From Bradyrhizobium sp. 139 (lineage in GTDB: Bacteria; Pseudomonadota; Alphaproteobacteria; Rhizobiales; Xanthobacteraceae): 64,000 bases of DNA. Each line of letters opens with the position of its first letter. The first letter of the stretch is position 1. The notes beneath the pieces were generated by a model. The model was given only the letters and a program-made list of their open reading frames with translations, did no database searches and was not told the DNA's origin. This document shows, piece by piece, positions 35,933-45,230 of the stretch. The position numbers and the translations under genes are program-made. The stretch spans positions 62,001 to 126,000 of the forward strand of contig NZ_JADPKS010000051.1 in the NCBI RefSeq assembly GCF_023074175.1, read 5' to 3'.

Positions 35933-36562
35933 ATGCCAGTAACACTCCTCGACCTGATCCTGCTCGGTGTGATGCTGATCTCGGGCCTGCTCGCCATGGT
36001 CCGCGGCTTCATGCGCGAAATCCTCTCGATCGCGGCCTGGGGTACGGCGGCGATCGTGACGCTGTACTCCTTCTCGAAGCTGCTGCCGACCGCAAAGACC
36101 TATTTCAACAACGACACTGTCGCGAGCGTGGTCGTCGTCGCAGGCGTGTTCGTGGGTACCCTGGTCGTGGTCTCCGTGATTACGGTCCGGATTTCCGACA
36201 TGATCCTGGATTCGCGGATCGGGGCGCTGGACCGCACCCTGGGCTTCCTGTTCGGGCTGGCCCGCGGGCTTTTGATCGTCGTGGTCGCCTTCCTGTTCTT
36301 CACCTGGCTGGTGCCGGACAAGCAGCGCCCGGACTGGGTCACGGGGGCCAAGTCCCGCGTGGTGCTCCAGGGAACCGGGGATTGGCTGATGGCCCTCTTG
36401 CCGGATGACCCCGAGAACACCATCTTGAAGAGATTCAAGAAAAACAAACCAGATGATGATCAAGCTGATTCCGAGCAACAGCCTGCGGGCAGCGGCGACG
36501 GATACAGTAAACCGGCTCGTGACAGCCTCAAAAAGCTGATCGAGAAACCTGCGGCGCGTTGA
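35933..36562 (+). CDS. cvpA: CvpA family membrane protein
   Basis: The 209-residue protein has four membrane segments in its first 120 residues (LLDLILLGVMLISGLLAMV onward) with the family's GFMREILSIAAWG motif, then a hydrophilic tail of about 90 residues. CvpA is needed for colicin V production in E. coli and for envelope homeostasis elsewhere; its mechanism is unknown. It precedes purF by 28 bases, the conserved cvpA-purF pair. Confidence 0.93.
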   Translation: MPVTLLDLILLGVMLISGLLAMVRGFMREILSIAAWGTAAIVTLYSFSKLLPTAKTYFNNDTVASVVVVAGVFVGTLVVVSVITVRISDMILDSRIGALDRTLGFLFGLARGLLIVVVAFLFFTWLVPDKQRPDWVTGAKSRVVLQGTGDWLMALLPDDPENTILKRFKKNKPDDDQADSEQQPAGSGDGYSKPARDSLKKLIEKPAAR

Positions 36563-36590
36563 TTAGGCCCCAAAGAGAGGCGCGGACGAG

Positions 36591-38114
36591 ATGCGACACC
36601 CTGACCAGGACGCCCAGCTTGATCTCGATCCAAAGGCCGGTTTGAGTCCGGCCGCGCTGGAGCTTCAGGACGATCTGGAAGGGGATACGCTGCGCGAGGA
36701 ATGCGGCGTATTCGGCATCTACGGTCACCCGGACGCCGCCGCCATCACGGCGCTCGGCCTCCACGCCCTCCAGCACCGCGGCCAGGAGGCCGCCGGCATC
36801 GTCTCCTACGACGGCAACCGCTTTCATTCCGAACGTCGCCTCGGCCTCGTCGGCGACACCTTCTCCCGCCGCGAGGTGATCGACCGCCTGCCCGGCACTG
36901 TCGCGGTCGGCCATGTCCGCTATTCCACCACCGGTGCCACCATCCTGCGCAACGTGCAGCCGCTGTTCGCCGAACTCAATGCCGGCGGCCTTGCGGTTGC
37001 CCATAACGGCAATCTCACCAACGGCCTGACGCTGCGCCGCGAACTCGTGAAGAACGGCGCGATGATGCAGTCGACCACCGACACCGAGGTGATCCTGCAT
37101 CTGGTCGCGCGCTCCAGGCGCAGCCGCTTCATCGAACGCTATGTCGACGCGCTGCGTGAGATCGAAGGCGCCTATGCGCTGGTCTCGCTGACCAACAAGA
37201 AGCTGGTCGGCGCGCGCGATCCGCGCGGCATCCGCCCCCTGGTGCTCGGCGACCTCGACGGCTGCCCAATCCTGACCTCGGAGACCTGCGCACTCGACAT
37301 CATCGGTGCGCGCTTCGTCCGCGACATCGAGCCGGGCGAAGTCATCGTGTTCGACGAGAACGGCCAGGACATCCACAAGCCGTTCCCGCCGATGGCGCCG
37401 CGCCCCTGCATCTTCGAATACATCTACTTCTCCCGTCCGGATTCCATCGTCCACGGCCGCTCGGTCTACGAGGTGCGCAAGGCCTTCGGTGCGCAGCTCG
37501 CGCGCGAGAGCCATGTGCCGATCGACGTCGTGGTGCCGGTGCCGGATTCCGGCGTGCCTGCCGCGGTCGGCTACAGCCAGCATTCCGGCGTGCCATTCGA
37601 GCTCGGCATCATCCGCAACCACTATGTCGGCCGCACCTTCATTCAGCCGACGCAGGCGATCCGCGAATCCGGCGTGCGCATGAAGCATTCGGCCAACCGC
37701 GCCGCGATCGAAGGCAAGCGCATCATCCTGATCGACGATTCGCTGGTGCGCGGCACCACATCGAGGAAGATCGTGCGCATGATGCGCGACGCCGGTGCGA
37801 AGGAAGTGCATTTCCGTCTCGCTTCGCCCCCGATCCTCTATCCCGACTATTACGGCATCGATCTTCCCGACCGCGGCGGCCTTCTCGCGGCGACGCATTC
37901 GCTCGAGGAGATGCGCGAGGTCATCGGCGCCGACTCGCTCGCCTTCCTGTCGATCGACGGCATGTACCGCGCCATGGGCGAGCCCGGCCGCGATCCGGCC
38001 AATCCGAAGTTCTCGGATCACTGCTTCACCGGGGCGTATCCGACCCACCTCACCGACCAGGCCCAGACCGAGCCGCAGCCGCGGCAATTGTCGCTGCTGG
38101 CGGAGGCGAGCTGA
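36591..38114 (+). CDS. purF: Amidophosphoribosyltransferase
   Basis: It makes phosphoribosylamine from PRPP and glutamine, the first committed step of purine synthesis. The 507-residue protein starts with a 37-residue propeptide; the Ntn nucleophile is Cys38 in EECGVFGIYG, exposed by self-cleavage. The glutaminase motifs HVRYSTTG and AHNGNLTN and the PRPP loop IILIDDSLVRGTT are present. It follows cvpA and is closed by a terminator that begins three bases after its stop. Confidence 0.96.
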   Translation: MRHPDQDAQLDLDPKAGLSPAALELQDDLEGDTLREECGVFGIYGHPDAAAITALGLHALQHRGQEAAGIVSYDGNRFHSERRLGLVGDTFSRREVIDRLPGTVAVGHVRYSTTGATILRNVQPLFAELNAGGLAVAHNGNLTNGLTLRRELVKNGAMMQSTTDTEVILHLVARSRRSRFIERYVDALREIEGAYALVSLTNKKLVGARDPRGIRPLVLGDLDGCPILTSETCALDIIGARFVRDIEPGEVIVFDENGQDIHKPFPPMAPRPCIFEYIYFSRPDSIVHGRSVYEVRKAFGAQLARESHVPIDVVVPVPDSGVPAAVGYSQHSGVPFELGIIRNHYVGRTFIQPTQAIRESGVRMKHSANRAAIEGKRIILIDDSLVRGTTSRKIVRMMRDAGAKEVHFRLASPPILYPDYYGIDLPDRGGLLAATHSLEEMREVIGADSLAFLSIDGMYRAMGEPGRDPANPKFSDHCFTGAYPTHLTDQAQTEPQPRQLSLLAEAS

Positions 38115-38116
38115 CG

Positions 38117-38140
38117 AAGGGGCCTCCAGAGGCCCCTTTT
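38117..38140 (+). terminator. Terminator of purF
   Basis: AAGGGGCCT and AGGCCCCTT pair around a short loop and are followed by a T run, immediately after the purF stop codon. Confidence 0.85.
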
Positions 38141-38227
38141 CGTCATGGCCGGGCTTGTCCCGGCCATCCACGTCTGTAATACCCGCCGCAAAGAACGTGG
38201 ATGCCCGGGACAAGCCCGGGCATGACG
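38141..38227. repeat. Large near-perfect palindrome between purF and an SDR gene
   Basis: A 33-base arm beginning CGTCATGGCCGGGCTTGTCC is answered by an inverted arm ending AAGCCCGGGCATGACG after about 21 bases, with few mismatches. The CATG(C/G)CCGGG...CCCGGGCATGACG type is a recurrent intergenic palindrome in Bradyrhizobium. The core reappears at 41635. It starts directly at the end of the purF terminator and ends 13 bases before the next start codon. Confidence 0.8.
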
Positions 38228-38240
38228 GAAGTATTCGACG

Positions 38241-38981
38241 ATGACAAAATCCCTCGCCGACCGCATCGCTCTCGTCACCGGCGCCTCGCGCGGCATCGGC
38301 TTCGCCACCGCCAAGGCGCTGGCCAGAGCCGGCGCGCACATCGTCGCGGTCGCGCGCACGCAGGGCGGTCTCGAGGAGCTCGACGACGAGATCCAAAAGG
38401 ACGGCGGCACCGCCACGCTGGTGCCACTCAATCTCACCGATTCCGACGGCATCGCGCGGCTCGGTGCCGGCTTGCACGAGCGCTATGGCAAGCTCGACAT
38501 CCTCGTTGGCAATGCCGGCGTGCTCGGCCCCTCGTCGCCGATCGGCCATATCGAGCTGAAGACCTTCAACGACGTGATGGCGGTGAACGTCTCCGCGAAC
38601 TTCCAGCTGATCCGCTGCATGGAGCCGCTGCTGAGGCAGTCCGATGCCGGCCGCGCCGTGTTCATCACCTCGGGCGCCGCCAACAAGGCCACCGCCTATG
38701 TCAGCCCCTATGCCGCCTCCAAGGCCGCGCTGGAGACGCTCGCCCGCGCCTGGGCGCAGGAGACCGCGAACACGCAGCTTCGCGTCAACCTGTTCAACCC
38801 GGGCCCGATCCGCACCCGCATGCGCGCGACCCTGATGCCGGGCGAGGATCCGGCAACGCTCGACACACCCGAGCAGGTCGCCGAGTTCATCGTGCCGATG
38901 TGCGCGCCGGGCTGGACCGAGACCGGCAAGTTCTACGACTACAAGACGCGCAGCCTGATGAGCTTCCGCTCGCCTGCCTGA
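38241..38981 (+). CDS. Short-chain dehydrogenase/reductase
   Basis: The 246-residue protein has the Rossmann motif TGASRGIG at 14-21, NAG in the NAGVLG segment and the catalytic Tyr-x3-Lys in YAASK with the Ser in ITSGA. The 'AVART' end of the second strand suggests NADP preference, but this is weak evidence. The substrate is unknown. Start ATG at 38241; it follows the purF terminator and palindrome and ends 76 bases before the NHL protein gene. Confidence 0.85.
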   Translation: MTKSLADRIALVTGASRGIGFATAKALARAGAHIVAVARTQGGLEELDDEIQKDGGTATLVPLNLTDSDGIARLGAGLHERYGKLDILVGNAGVLGPSSPIGHIELKTFNDVMAVNVSANFQLIRCMEPLLRQSDAGRAVFITSGAANKATAYVSPYAASKAALETLARAWAQETANTQLRVNLFNPGPIRTRMRATLMPGEDPATLDTPEQVAEFIVPMCAPGWTETGKFYDYKTRSLMSFRSPA

Positions 38982-39057
38982 TTGACTTGAGGGCCTCCCC
39001 GCGATTGACTGCCGCGCTCAAGCGGCAGCAAGCCGCACGTCAAAAAGGGAGGTTGCC

Positions 39058-40206
39058 ATGGCGCCTTGGCATGATCGCGCAGGCGTTGGCCGTGCGCTCG
39101 CAAGAGTCTCTCACGTCTTCTCCGTCCTGATCGCAGCCATCGCGTTTGCGCTTCCGGGCGCGGCAACCGCCGGCGACGTCCCGACCTTCGCGGTCGATCC
39201 ATCCTGGCCAAAGCCGCTGCCGAACAACTGGATCCTCGGCCAGGTCGGCGGCATCACCGTCGACTGGCAGGGGCATATCTGGGTGATCCATCGCCCGCGC
39301 TCGCTCACCGACGACGAGAAAGGCGCAAGCCTCAACCCGCCGCGCTCGAAATGCTGCGTGTCGGCGCCGCCCGTGCTCGAATTCGACACCGACGGCAATC
39401 TGCTGCGGTCCTGGGGCGGTCCGGGCGAAGGCTACGAATGGGTCGGCCGCGAGCACGGCATCGAGGTCGACGAACGCGGCTTCGTCTGGGTCGGCGGCAA
39501 TGCCGACAACGACAACGCGATCCTGAAGTTCACGCTCGACGGCAAGTTCGTCGCCCAGATCGGCAAGATCGCGCCGAGCCTCGGCAGCAACGACACCACG
39601 CAGCTCGGCAAGCCCGCCGAGACCGCGATCGACAAGGAGGCGAACGAGATCTACGTCGCCGACGGCTATGGCAACCGCCGCGTGATCGTGTTCGATGCAA
39701 CGACGCTCGCCTACAAGCGGCACTGGGGCGCCTATGGCAACAAGCCTGATGACAGCAAGCAGGCCCCGTACGATCCCAAGGCGCCGGTCGCGCAGCAATT
39801 CGCCAATCCCGTCCACTGCGTGAAGCTTGCCAATGACGGTCTCGTCTATGTCTGCGACCGCATCAACAACCGCATCCAGGTGTTCAAAAAAGACGGCACC
39901 TTCGTGAAGGAGTTCTTCTTCGAGAAGAACACCCTTGGCAACGGCGCGGTGTGGGACATCGCGATCTGGCCCGATCCGAAGCAGACCTGGCTGCTCGGCG
40001 CCGACGGCGAGAACAACGAGATCAGGGTCATCAAACGCGACGACGGCAGCGTGGTCGGCAGCTTCGGCCATAACGGCCGCAATGCCGGGCAATTCCACTG
40101 GGTGCATGCGATGGCGATCGACGCCAAGGGTAACGTCTATACCGCCGAGGTCGACACCGGAAAGCGCATCCAGAAATTCAAGCTGACGTCGGACGCGCTC
40201 AAATAG
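39058..40206 (+). CDS. Secreted NHL-repeat beta-propeller protein
   Basis: The 382-residue protein has a signal peptide (about 1-38, ending GAATAG) and at least five NHL-type blades with recurring 'G(I/V)xVDxxGxVWV' strands: GGITVDWQGHIWV, HGIEVDERGFVWVGG, ETAIDKEANEIYVADG, then the KLANDGLVYVCDR and MAIDAKGNVYTAE blades. The fold resembles peptidylamidoglycolate lyase-like proteins, but I cannot assign catalysis. ATG at 39058 with AAGGGAGG upstream. A hairpin follows, then an orphan Liv-type binding protein gene. Confidence 0.8.
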   Translation: MAPWHDRAGVGRALARVSHVFSVLIAAIAFALPGAATAGDVPTFAVDPSWPKPLPNNWILGQVGGITVDWQGHIWVIHRPRSLTDDEKGASLNPPRSKCCVSAPPVLEFDTDGNLLRSWGGPGEGYEWVGREHGIEVDERGFVWVGGNADNDNAILKFTLDGKFVAQIGKIAPSLGSNDTTQLGKPAETAIDKEANEIYVADGYGNRRVIVFDATTLAYKRHWGAYGNKPDDSKQAPYDPKAPVAQQFANPVHCVKLANDGLVYVCDRINNRIQVFKKDGTFVKEFFFEKNTLGNGAVWDIAIWPDPKQTWLLGADGENNEIRVIKRDDGSVVGSFGHNGRNAGQFHWVHAMAIDAKGNVYTAEVDTGKRIQKFKLTSDALK

Positions 40207-40240
40207 CGTCTCAGCGCATTTTGCCCAAAAGTTAACCGAC

Positions 40241-40271
40241 GGATGACGCTACGACGCAGCGTCATCCGGCT
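40241..40271 (+). terminator. Hairpin terminator after the NHL-repeat gene
   Basis: GGATGACGCT and AGCGTCATCC form a perfect ten-base-pair stem with a seven-base loop, followed by GGCTTTA. The T run is short, so this may work with moderate efficiency. Confidence 0.6.
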
Positions 40272-40373
40272 TTAGGCGCATTGCCGCCGGCCGTGGGACA
40301 CGGTAGAGCCATCAGCCGGAACAAGGCTCCACAAGAGAGCCGTCCGCATATTTGACAATGGAGGAAACCTTTC

Positions 40374-41600
40374 ATGACAACGACGTTCGCGCGCCGCTCC
40401 GCGACCCTGCTTGCCTGTGCCGCTTTCGGTTTTGCAACATCCGCCTACGCCCAGGACAAGTCCGTCAAGATCGGCGTGCTCAACGACATGTCCAGCCTTT
40501 ACGCCGACATCGGCGGCCCGAACTCCGTGGTCGCAATCAAGATGGCGGTCGAGGATTCCGGCCTGCTCAAGAAGGGCTGGAAGATCGACGTGTTGAGCGG
40601 CGATCACCAGAACAAGCCCGATGTCGGCGTCAATATCGCCCGGCAGTGGATCGACAACGATAAGGTCGATGCGATCGCGGATACGCCGAACTCCGGCGTC
40701 GCGCTGGCGGTCAGCAACCTCGTCAAGGAAAAGAATGCGGTGCTGCTGAATTCCGGTGCCGCCTCTGCCGACTTGACCGGCAAGGCCTGCACGCCGAATA
40801 CGGTCTCCTATACCTACGACACCTACATGCTGGCCAATGGCACCGGCAAGGCGCTGACCAAGGCCGGCGGCAATACCTGGTTCTTTCTTACCGCCGATTA
40901 TGCCTTCGGCCATGCGCTGGAACGCGACACCACGGCGGTCGTGACCGCGAATGGCGGAAAGGTGCTGGGCAGCGTCAAGCATCCGATCAACAGCTCGGAC
41001 TTCTCGTCATTCCTGCTGCAGGCGCAATCGTCCAAGGCCAAGGTGGTCGGCCTCGCCAATGCCGGCGGCGACACCACGAACTCGATCAAGCAGGCGGCAG
41101 AATTCGGCATCGTATCCGGCGGCCAGAAGCTCGCGGCGCTGCTGCTGTTCATCAACGACGTGCATTCGCTGGGGCTAAAGACCGCGCAGGGCCTGACCTT
41201 CACGGAGTCTTTCTACTGGGACATGAACGAGCAGACCCGCGCCTGGTCGAAGCGCTTCTCGGCTCTGGCCAGCAAGAACGCGATGCCGTCGATGACCCAG
41301 GCCGGCAACTACGCGATGGTGCTGCACTATCTGAAGGCGATGGAAGCGCTCGGCGGCAATCCGCACGACGGCGCCAAGGTGGTCGCCAAGATGAAGGAGC
41401 TTCCGACCGACGATCCGCTGTTCGGCAAGGGCCCGCTGCGCGAGGACGGACGCCGTCTCATTCCGGCCTACCTGTTCGAGGTGAAGAAGCCCGAGGAATC
41501 GAAAGGCCCGTGGGACTACTACAAGCAGATCGCCACCATCCCGGCGGAAGATGCAGCCAAGCCGCTCAAGGACAGCGAGTGCCCGCTGGTGAAGAAGTGA
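40374..41600 (+). CDS. Orphan Liv-type ABC transporter substrate-binding protein
   Basis: The 408-residue periplasmic protein has a signal peptide ending SAYAQ (about residue 24) and a LivK/AmiC-type fold starting KIGVLNDMSSLYADIGG. No permease or ATPase gene is adjacent. It is clearly paralogous along its whole length to the binding protein at 57099-58322, including the TWFFLTADYAFGHALERD and QAAEFGIV blocks and the PLxxSxCxLxKK ending. It may deliver a related ligand to the LivHMGF complex encoded at 55193-59865. A hairpin follows. Confidence 0.9.
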   Translation: MTTTFARRSATLLACAAFGFATSAYAQDKSVKIGVLNDMSSLYADIGGPNSVVAIKMAVEDSGLLKKGWKIDVLSGDHQNKPDVGVNIARQWIDNDKVDAIADTPNSGVALAVSNLVKEKNAVLLNSGAASADLTGKACTPNTVSYTYDTYMLANGTGKALTKAGGNTWFFLTADYAFGHALERDTTAVVTANGGKVLGSVKHPINSSDFSSFLLQAQSSKAKVVGLANAGGDTTNSIKQAAEFGIVSGGQKLAALLLFINDVHSLGLKTAQGLTFTESFYWDMNEQTRAWSKRFSALASKNAMPSMTQAGNYAMVLHYLKAMEALGGNPHDGAKVVAKMKELPTDDPLFGKGPLREDGRRLIPAYLFEVKKPEESKGPWDYYKQIATIPAEDAAKPLKDSECPLVKK

Positions 41601-41634
41601 CCGCGTAGCGGTCGCGCACAAGCTCCACAACGAC

Positions 41635-41666
41635 ATGCCCGGGCTTTGTCCCGGGCATTCATTTTT
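41635..41666 (+). terminator. Terminator/palindrome after the orphan binding protein
   Basis: ATGCCCGGG and CCCGGGCAT form a perfect nine-base-pair stem around a six-base loop, then TCATTTTT. It shares its core with the palindromic repeat at 38141-38227, so it may be a truncated repeat recruited as a terminator. Confidence 0.75.
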
Positions 41667-41758
41667 GGGGACTGCACAAGGGACAAGCGTACCGGCGGGC
41701 AAGGCGCCGCTCGCGCCATTTCTCTACATCGCCTCTCTACAACGCGGACGCGCGCTTC

Positions 41759-44700
41759 TTACCAAGCATAGCGCACCACGCCCTTTCCGGAGTAGCTTGA
41801 GGTGACGTTCGAGAACTCACCCTCGAAGGTCCCGGCGAGCGAGAAACCGTTCAGCCATTTCGCCTCGGCAGTTGCCGAAGTGAGGGCGGCGTCTCGCGCG
41901 GGCGATGCACCGCCCACGACTAAGGATGCGCCCGGCAACGCCTGGAAGGTGGCGGCGATGCTGCGATCGATATCGTAGTCGTGTGCCCAGCCGAAGCGGC
42001 CGCGCAGCGTGAGGATCACCCCCGGCAATGCCAACGATCGGTCGGTGCGGAATCCCAATTCGGAGCGCGGCGAGGTAGCGGTCTTGGCCGCATAGGCCAG
42101 CGCAAACGTGTTAGCACCGACGATGGCCCGTTCGGCATAGCCCGGCAGCTCGAAGGTTGCGAATTGCGCGGCGGCATAGGGTGTAAGGCCGATGCCGGCC
42201 CACGCGGTGATGAAGCGATAGCCGCCCTCGATACGACCCGCCCACGCATTGGCGTTGAACTGCGCACGCAACTGGTCACTGCCCGCAATCGTGACCGTCC
42301 GGTTCGTCGTGACATCCTGCCAGCCATAGGCCAGAGCGCCGGAGAAGTACGCGGCGCCGGCCGCATGACAAACGAATGCGCCGGCCTGGAACAGGTCGGA
42401 GCGCCCCGAACCGAGACCGTTGGCGACGACGAAGTTGGAGCCGCCGCCGGCCAGGGCGAACCCGACCTGCGTGAATGGAGAGATCCGATAGTCAGCGCCG
42501 ACGGCCGTGCCAGCGATGCGGCTGGTGGACGTGTTCGATCCCTGTACGGCATTGCCGTCGGTGGTCTGCGAGCCCCCATAGCCCGCGCCCCACACGCTCC
42601 AGCGTTCGCCGAAACCGATAGCGCCCGGCGCCTTGGCGATCATGGCGTAGGCGTCACGCTCGGCACCAGGCCGGCGGCGACCGCCGGCACAGCTATCGGC
42701 GGCTCTCTCTTTCCCGAATGAAACGACCGTTGGTGCGGTCCCGTCGCGGCCCGCGGCGAACGGATCGGCCAGCAAATTGACGAAGAGGTTCATCGCGTCG
42801 AACGTTGTCTGCTGCGAACCTGTCGCCAGCTCGCCTGAAGCCTGTGTCAGGTTTGCCGGGACATTGCCGGCGAAGATACCGCCAAACGCCGAAGGAACGC
42901 TGCCGAAGGAATTCAACGCCTTGTCCAGTGCGGTGGCAACGGCTCGCTGGTTGATGTTGAGGCCGGCAATCTCCCCAAGGCCCGAGCCCAGAACAAGCTG
43001 CACCGTGCCGCCCGAATAGGTCAGCGAACCCGATATTCCCGTCGGCGTCGCCACCGAATCAAAGCGCGAACCGTTCAGCGAACCCGCGGTCAGGATGGTA
43101 TAGGGCGAATTGAACCGCAAGGTGCCGTTGGCGAGCGCAACCTGAACCGTCCCGGCCAACGTCGCCGCCCCCGTCACATTGGTGAGGTCGGAAGCCGCCG
43201 ACGACACTTGCACGAGGTAGGTCGCGGCGCCCGTGAACACGAGGCTGCCCTGAACATCGATAGCGCCGATCGAGTTGCCTGGAGACAGAATGCCGCCGTT
43301 GACGACGGTATTGCCGACGATGCCGTTGCCGCCCAACGTGCCGCTGGCATTGACAACGAGATTGGCGGCCGACGCGATACTGCCGTTCACGATCAGCGCG
43401 CCGCCGCCGACATTGACATCACCCGAGAACGAACCGGTGCCGGTCAGCGTCCAGACTGAATCGTCGATCTTGTTGAAGGTCGCGAACCCCCGATACTGGG
43501 CGGCCGCACCCAACGCGCTGACATCGAAGGTCGCCGCACCGCTGCCCCCAAGTTGGAACGTATCACTGCCTCCACCGAGCACGTTGCCCGATATGCCCGA
43601 TCCCGGCGCGAGCGTGAGAACGTTGCCGCTACCGGCAAACTGGATCGCGGCCGTTCCTCCAGTGATAGTCCCCGCATTGAACACGGTGGATCCGCCCGTG
43701 CCCGCATAGATGCCGTTGCCCGCAAGGCCGGAAATGGAGCCGTAGTTGGTGACCGAGACGGACCCGAGACTGGCGCGGACGCCTGTGTCGCCGCCACTGA
43801 TCTGCGCGCCGGCATTGTTGGTCACCACCGCACTCGTCTCGGCGCGAATGGCGTAGCCAAAGCCACCGACACTTATGTTTCCGGAATTGACGACGGTTGC
43901 GATGCCATTGCTGGCGTAGATCCCGTTGTTGATCAGGCTCGTGATCTGCGCGCCAACGCCGTTGGTGACACTGATATCGGCAAAGGCATAGATAGCGGTG
44001 TAGTTGAGACCGGCAATGGTCCCCAGGTTGGTCACGTGGGCAGAGCCCAGATCGGCCACCATTCCACCGCTCACACTTCCACTGACGCCGTTCGTCATCG
44101 TCAGATTGGCTTGCGCAGAGACTGCAATACCGGTCGTGCTTGAGATTGTGCCGTAATTTGTCGCCGTGATCGATCCGCTGTTGGTGCGGAGGGCATCCGT
44201 GGCACCGGTAATGGTTCCAGTGGCCGCGTTGGTGACGTCCATATTGCCGGTTGCCTCCAGACCATAGTTGGCGGTGCCGTTAATCGTGCCGGCGTTGGTG
44301 ACATTCAACAATTGGTTAGCCTGGACACCGGTGATCCCGCCGGAAATCAGGCCGCCCGCAGCGTTGGAGACGATCCCCGCCCCGTAGGCAATGACACCGT
44401 AAGAAGCGCCGATGATGTTGCCGGCATTGGTGACATTCCCGACAGCGGAATAGCCGGAATTGACGCCGAGATCGCCGGTGATGACGCCGCCGACATTGTT
44501 GGTAACCGTGGCATTGACAAAGGCGAATACGCCAATGTTCGCGTTGCCCGTGATCGTGCCGGAGTTGACGACAGTCACACTGCCATTGTTCGAGCCGACG
44601 CCGGATACGGCCGTGCCGGTGATGATGGCGCCGGTATTGTTGGTGACGGTGAGGTCATTTTGAGAGAAGACACCGTTCGTTGCGCCGGTGATGGTTCCCG

Positions 44701-45028
44701 AATTGCTGACCGTCGCGCTGCCGATATTGATTCCGCTATTCGCGCTGCCCGTGACAGCGGCACCGCTCATAACATTGATGGCAATGCCGGTCTGATTGCC
44801 CGTCCCGTAACCGGCGGTCCCGTTCTGATCAGTCGTCACGCCCAAGCATGTAACGGTCGTGCCCGGCGGAGGATTGGGGCTATTGTCGGCAGCCGGTGAA
44901 CAGGTCGCATACGCCCGACCCATCAGAGCCAACGTGACGGAAGCCGTGATCGCAATTGCAGCGGCGGTTCGCCAAATCACCAAGCGCAGCCGAGGAAAAC
45001 ACCATATCCGAACCGGCGGGCGCGTCAT
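41759..45028 (-). CDS. Large autotransporter adhesin-like protein (type Va)
   Basis: The 1089-residue protein has an extended signal region (about 1-41, ending GRAYA), a passenger of about 770 residues built from short 'VTN(A/S)GTI(T/S)G' repeats that predict a right-handed beta-helix, a passenger-associated repeat near 540-640 (GTLGGNGIVGN and GGILSPGNSIG), and a C-terminal 12-strand barrel ending in an aromatic residue (VVRYAW), as the Bam machinery requires. The passenger has few cysteines and no protease or enzyme motif, so adhesion is the likeliest role. An AT-rich upstream region and a broken MFS gene next to it suggest that it was inserted here. Confidence 0.9.
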   Translation of the reverse strand: MTRPPVRIWCFPRLRLVIWRTAAAIAITASVTLALMGRAYATCSPAADNSPNPPPGTTVTCLGVTTDQNGTAGYGTGNQTGIAINVMSGAAVTGSANSGINIGSATVSNSGTITGATNGVFSQNDLTVTNNTGAIITGTAVSGVGSNNGSVTVVNSGTITGNANIGVFAFVNATVTNNVGGVITGDLGVNSGYSAVGNVTNAGNIIGASYGVIAYGAGIVSNAAGGLISGGITGVQANQLLNVTNAGTINGTANYGLEATGNMDVTNAATGTITGATDALRTNSGSITATNYGTISSTTGIAVSAQANLTMTNGVSGSVSGGMVADLGSAHVTNLGTIAGLNYTAIYAFADISVTNGVGAQITSLINNGIYASNGIATVVNSGNISVGGFGYAIRAETSAVVTNNAGAQISGGDTGVRASLGSVSVTNYGSISGLAGNGIYAGTGGSTVFNAGTITGGTAAIQFAGSGNVLTLAPGSGISGNVLGGGSDTFQLGGSGAATFDVSALGAAAQYRGFATFNKIDDSVWTLTGTGSFSGDVNVGGGALIVNGSIASAANLVVNASGTLGGNGIVGNTVVNGGILSPGNSIGAIDVQGSLVFTGAATYLVQVSSAASDLTNVTGAATLAGTVQVALANGTLRFNSPYTILTAGSLNGSRFDSVATPTGISGSLTYSGGTVQLVLGSGLGEIAGLNINQRAVATALDKALNSFGSVPSAFGGIFAGNVPANLTQASGELATGSQQTTFDAMNLFVNLLADPFAAGRDGTAPTVVSFGKERAADSCAGGRRRPGAERDAYAMIAKAPGAIGFGERWSVWGAGYGGSQTTDGNAVQGSNTSTSRIAGTAVGADYRISPFTQVGFALAGGGSNFVVANGLGSGRSDLFQAGAFVCHAAGAAYFSGALAYGWQDVTTNRTVTIAGSDQLRAQFNANAWAGRIEGGYRFITAWAGIGLTPYAAAQFATFELPGYAERAIVGANTFALAYAAKTATSPRSELGFRTDRSLALPGVILTLRGRFGWAHDYDIDRSIAATFQALPGASLVVGGASPARDAALTSATAEAKWLNGFSLAGTFEGEFSNVTSSYSGKGVVRYAW

Positions 45029-45141
45029 TTGAATGGCTTGCTTCCGAGACGTCGGCGGCCCCGGCTTTCAATTGGCAAAAAAAGAAGCAATGGATTTATT
45101 TAATATGCTAAGCATCTCCGCCGAAAGGCTCCATGCACGCA

Positions 45142-45230
45142 AGTCTGGCGCGATTCAGACGAATCGGAACCTCTGTTGCGAATTGGCGACAGTCGAAACC
45201 GCACTCTACGCGGCAACCAGTCTGGCGCGA
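45142..45230. repeat. 12-base direct repeats at the broken MFS gene
   Basis: AGTCTGGCGCGA occurs at 45142-45153 and again at 45219-45230, in the same orientation, 65 bases apart. The second copy coincides with the point where the MFS reading frame stops resembling its family. Such repeats may be traces of the recombination or insertion that removed the rest of that gene. Confidence 0.5.

Noticed and set aside
36528..38549. 673-codon minus-strand open frame opposite purF
   Set aside because: It is antisense to purF, crosses the purF terminator and the palindromic repeat, and has no protein family features.
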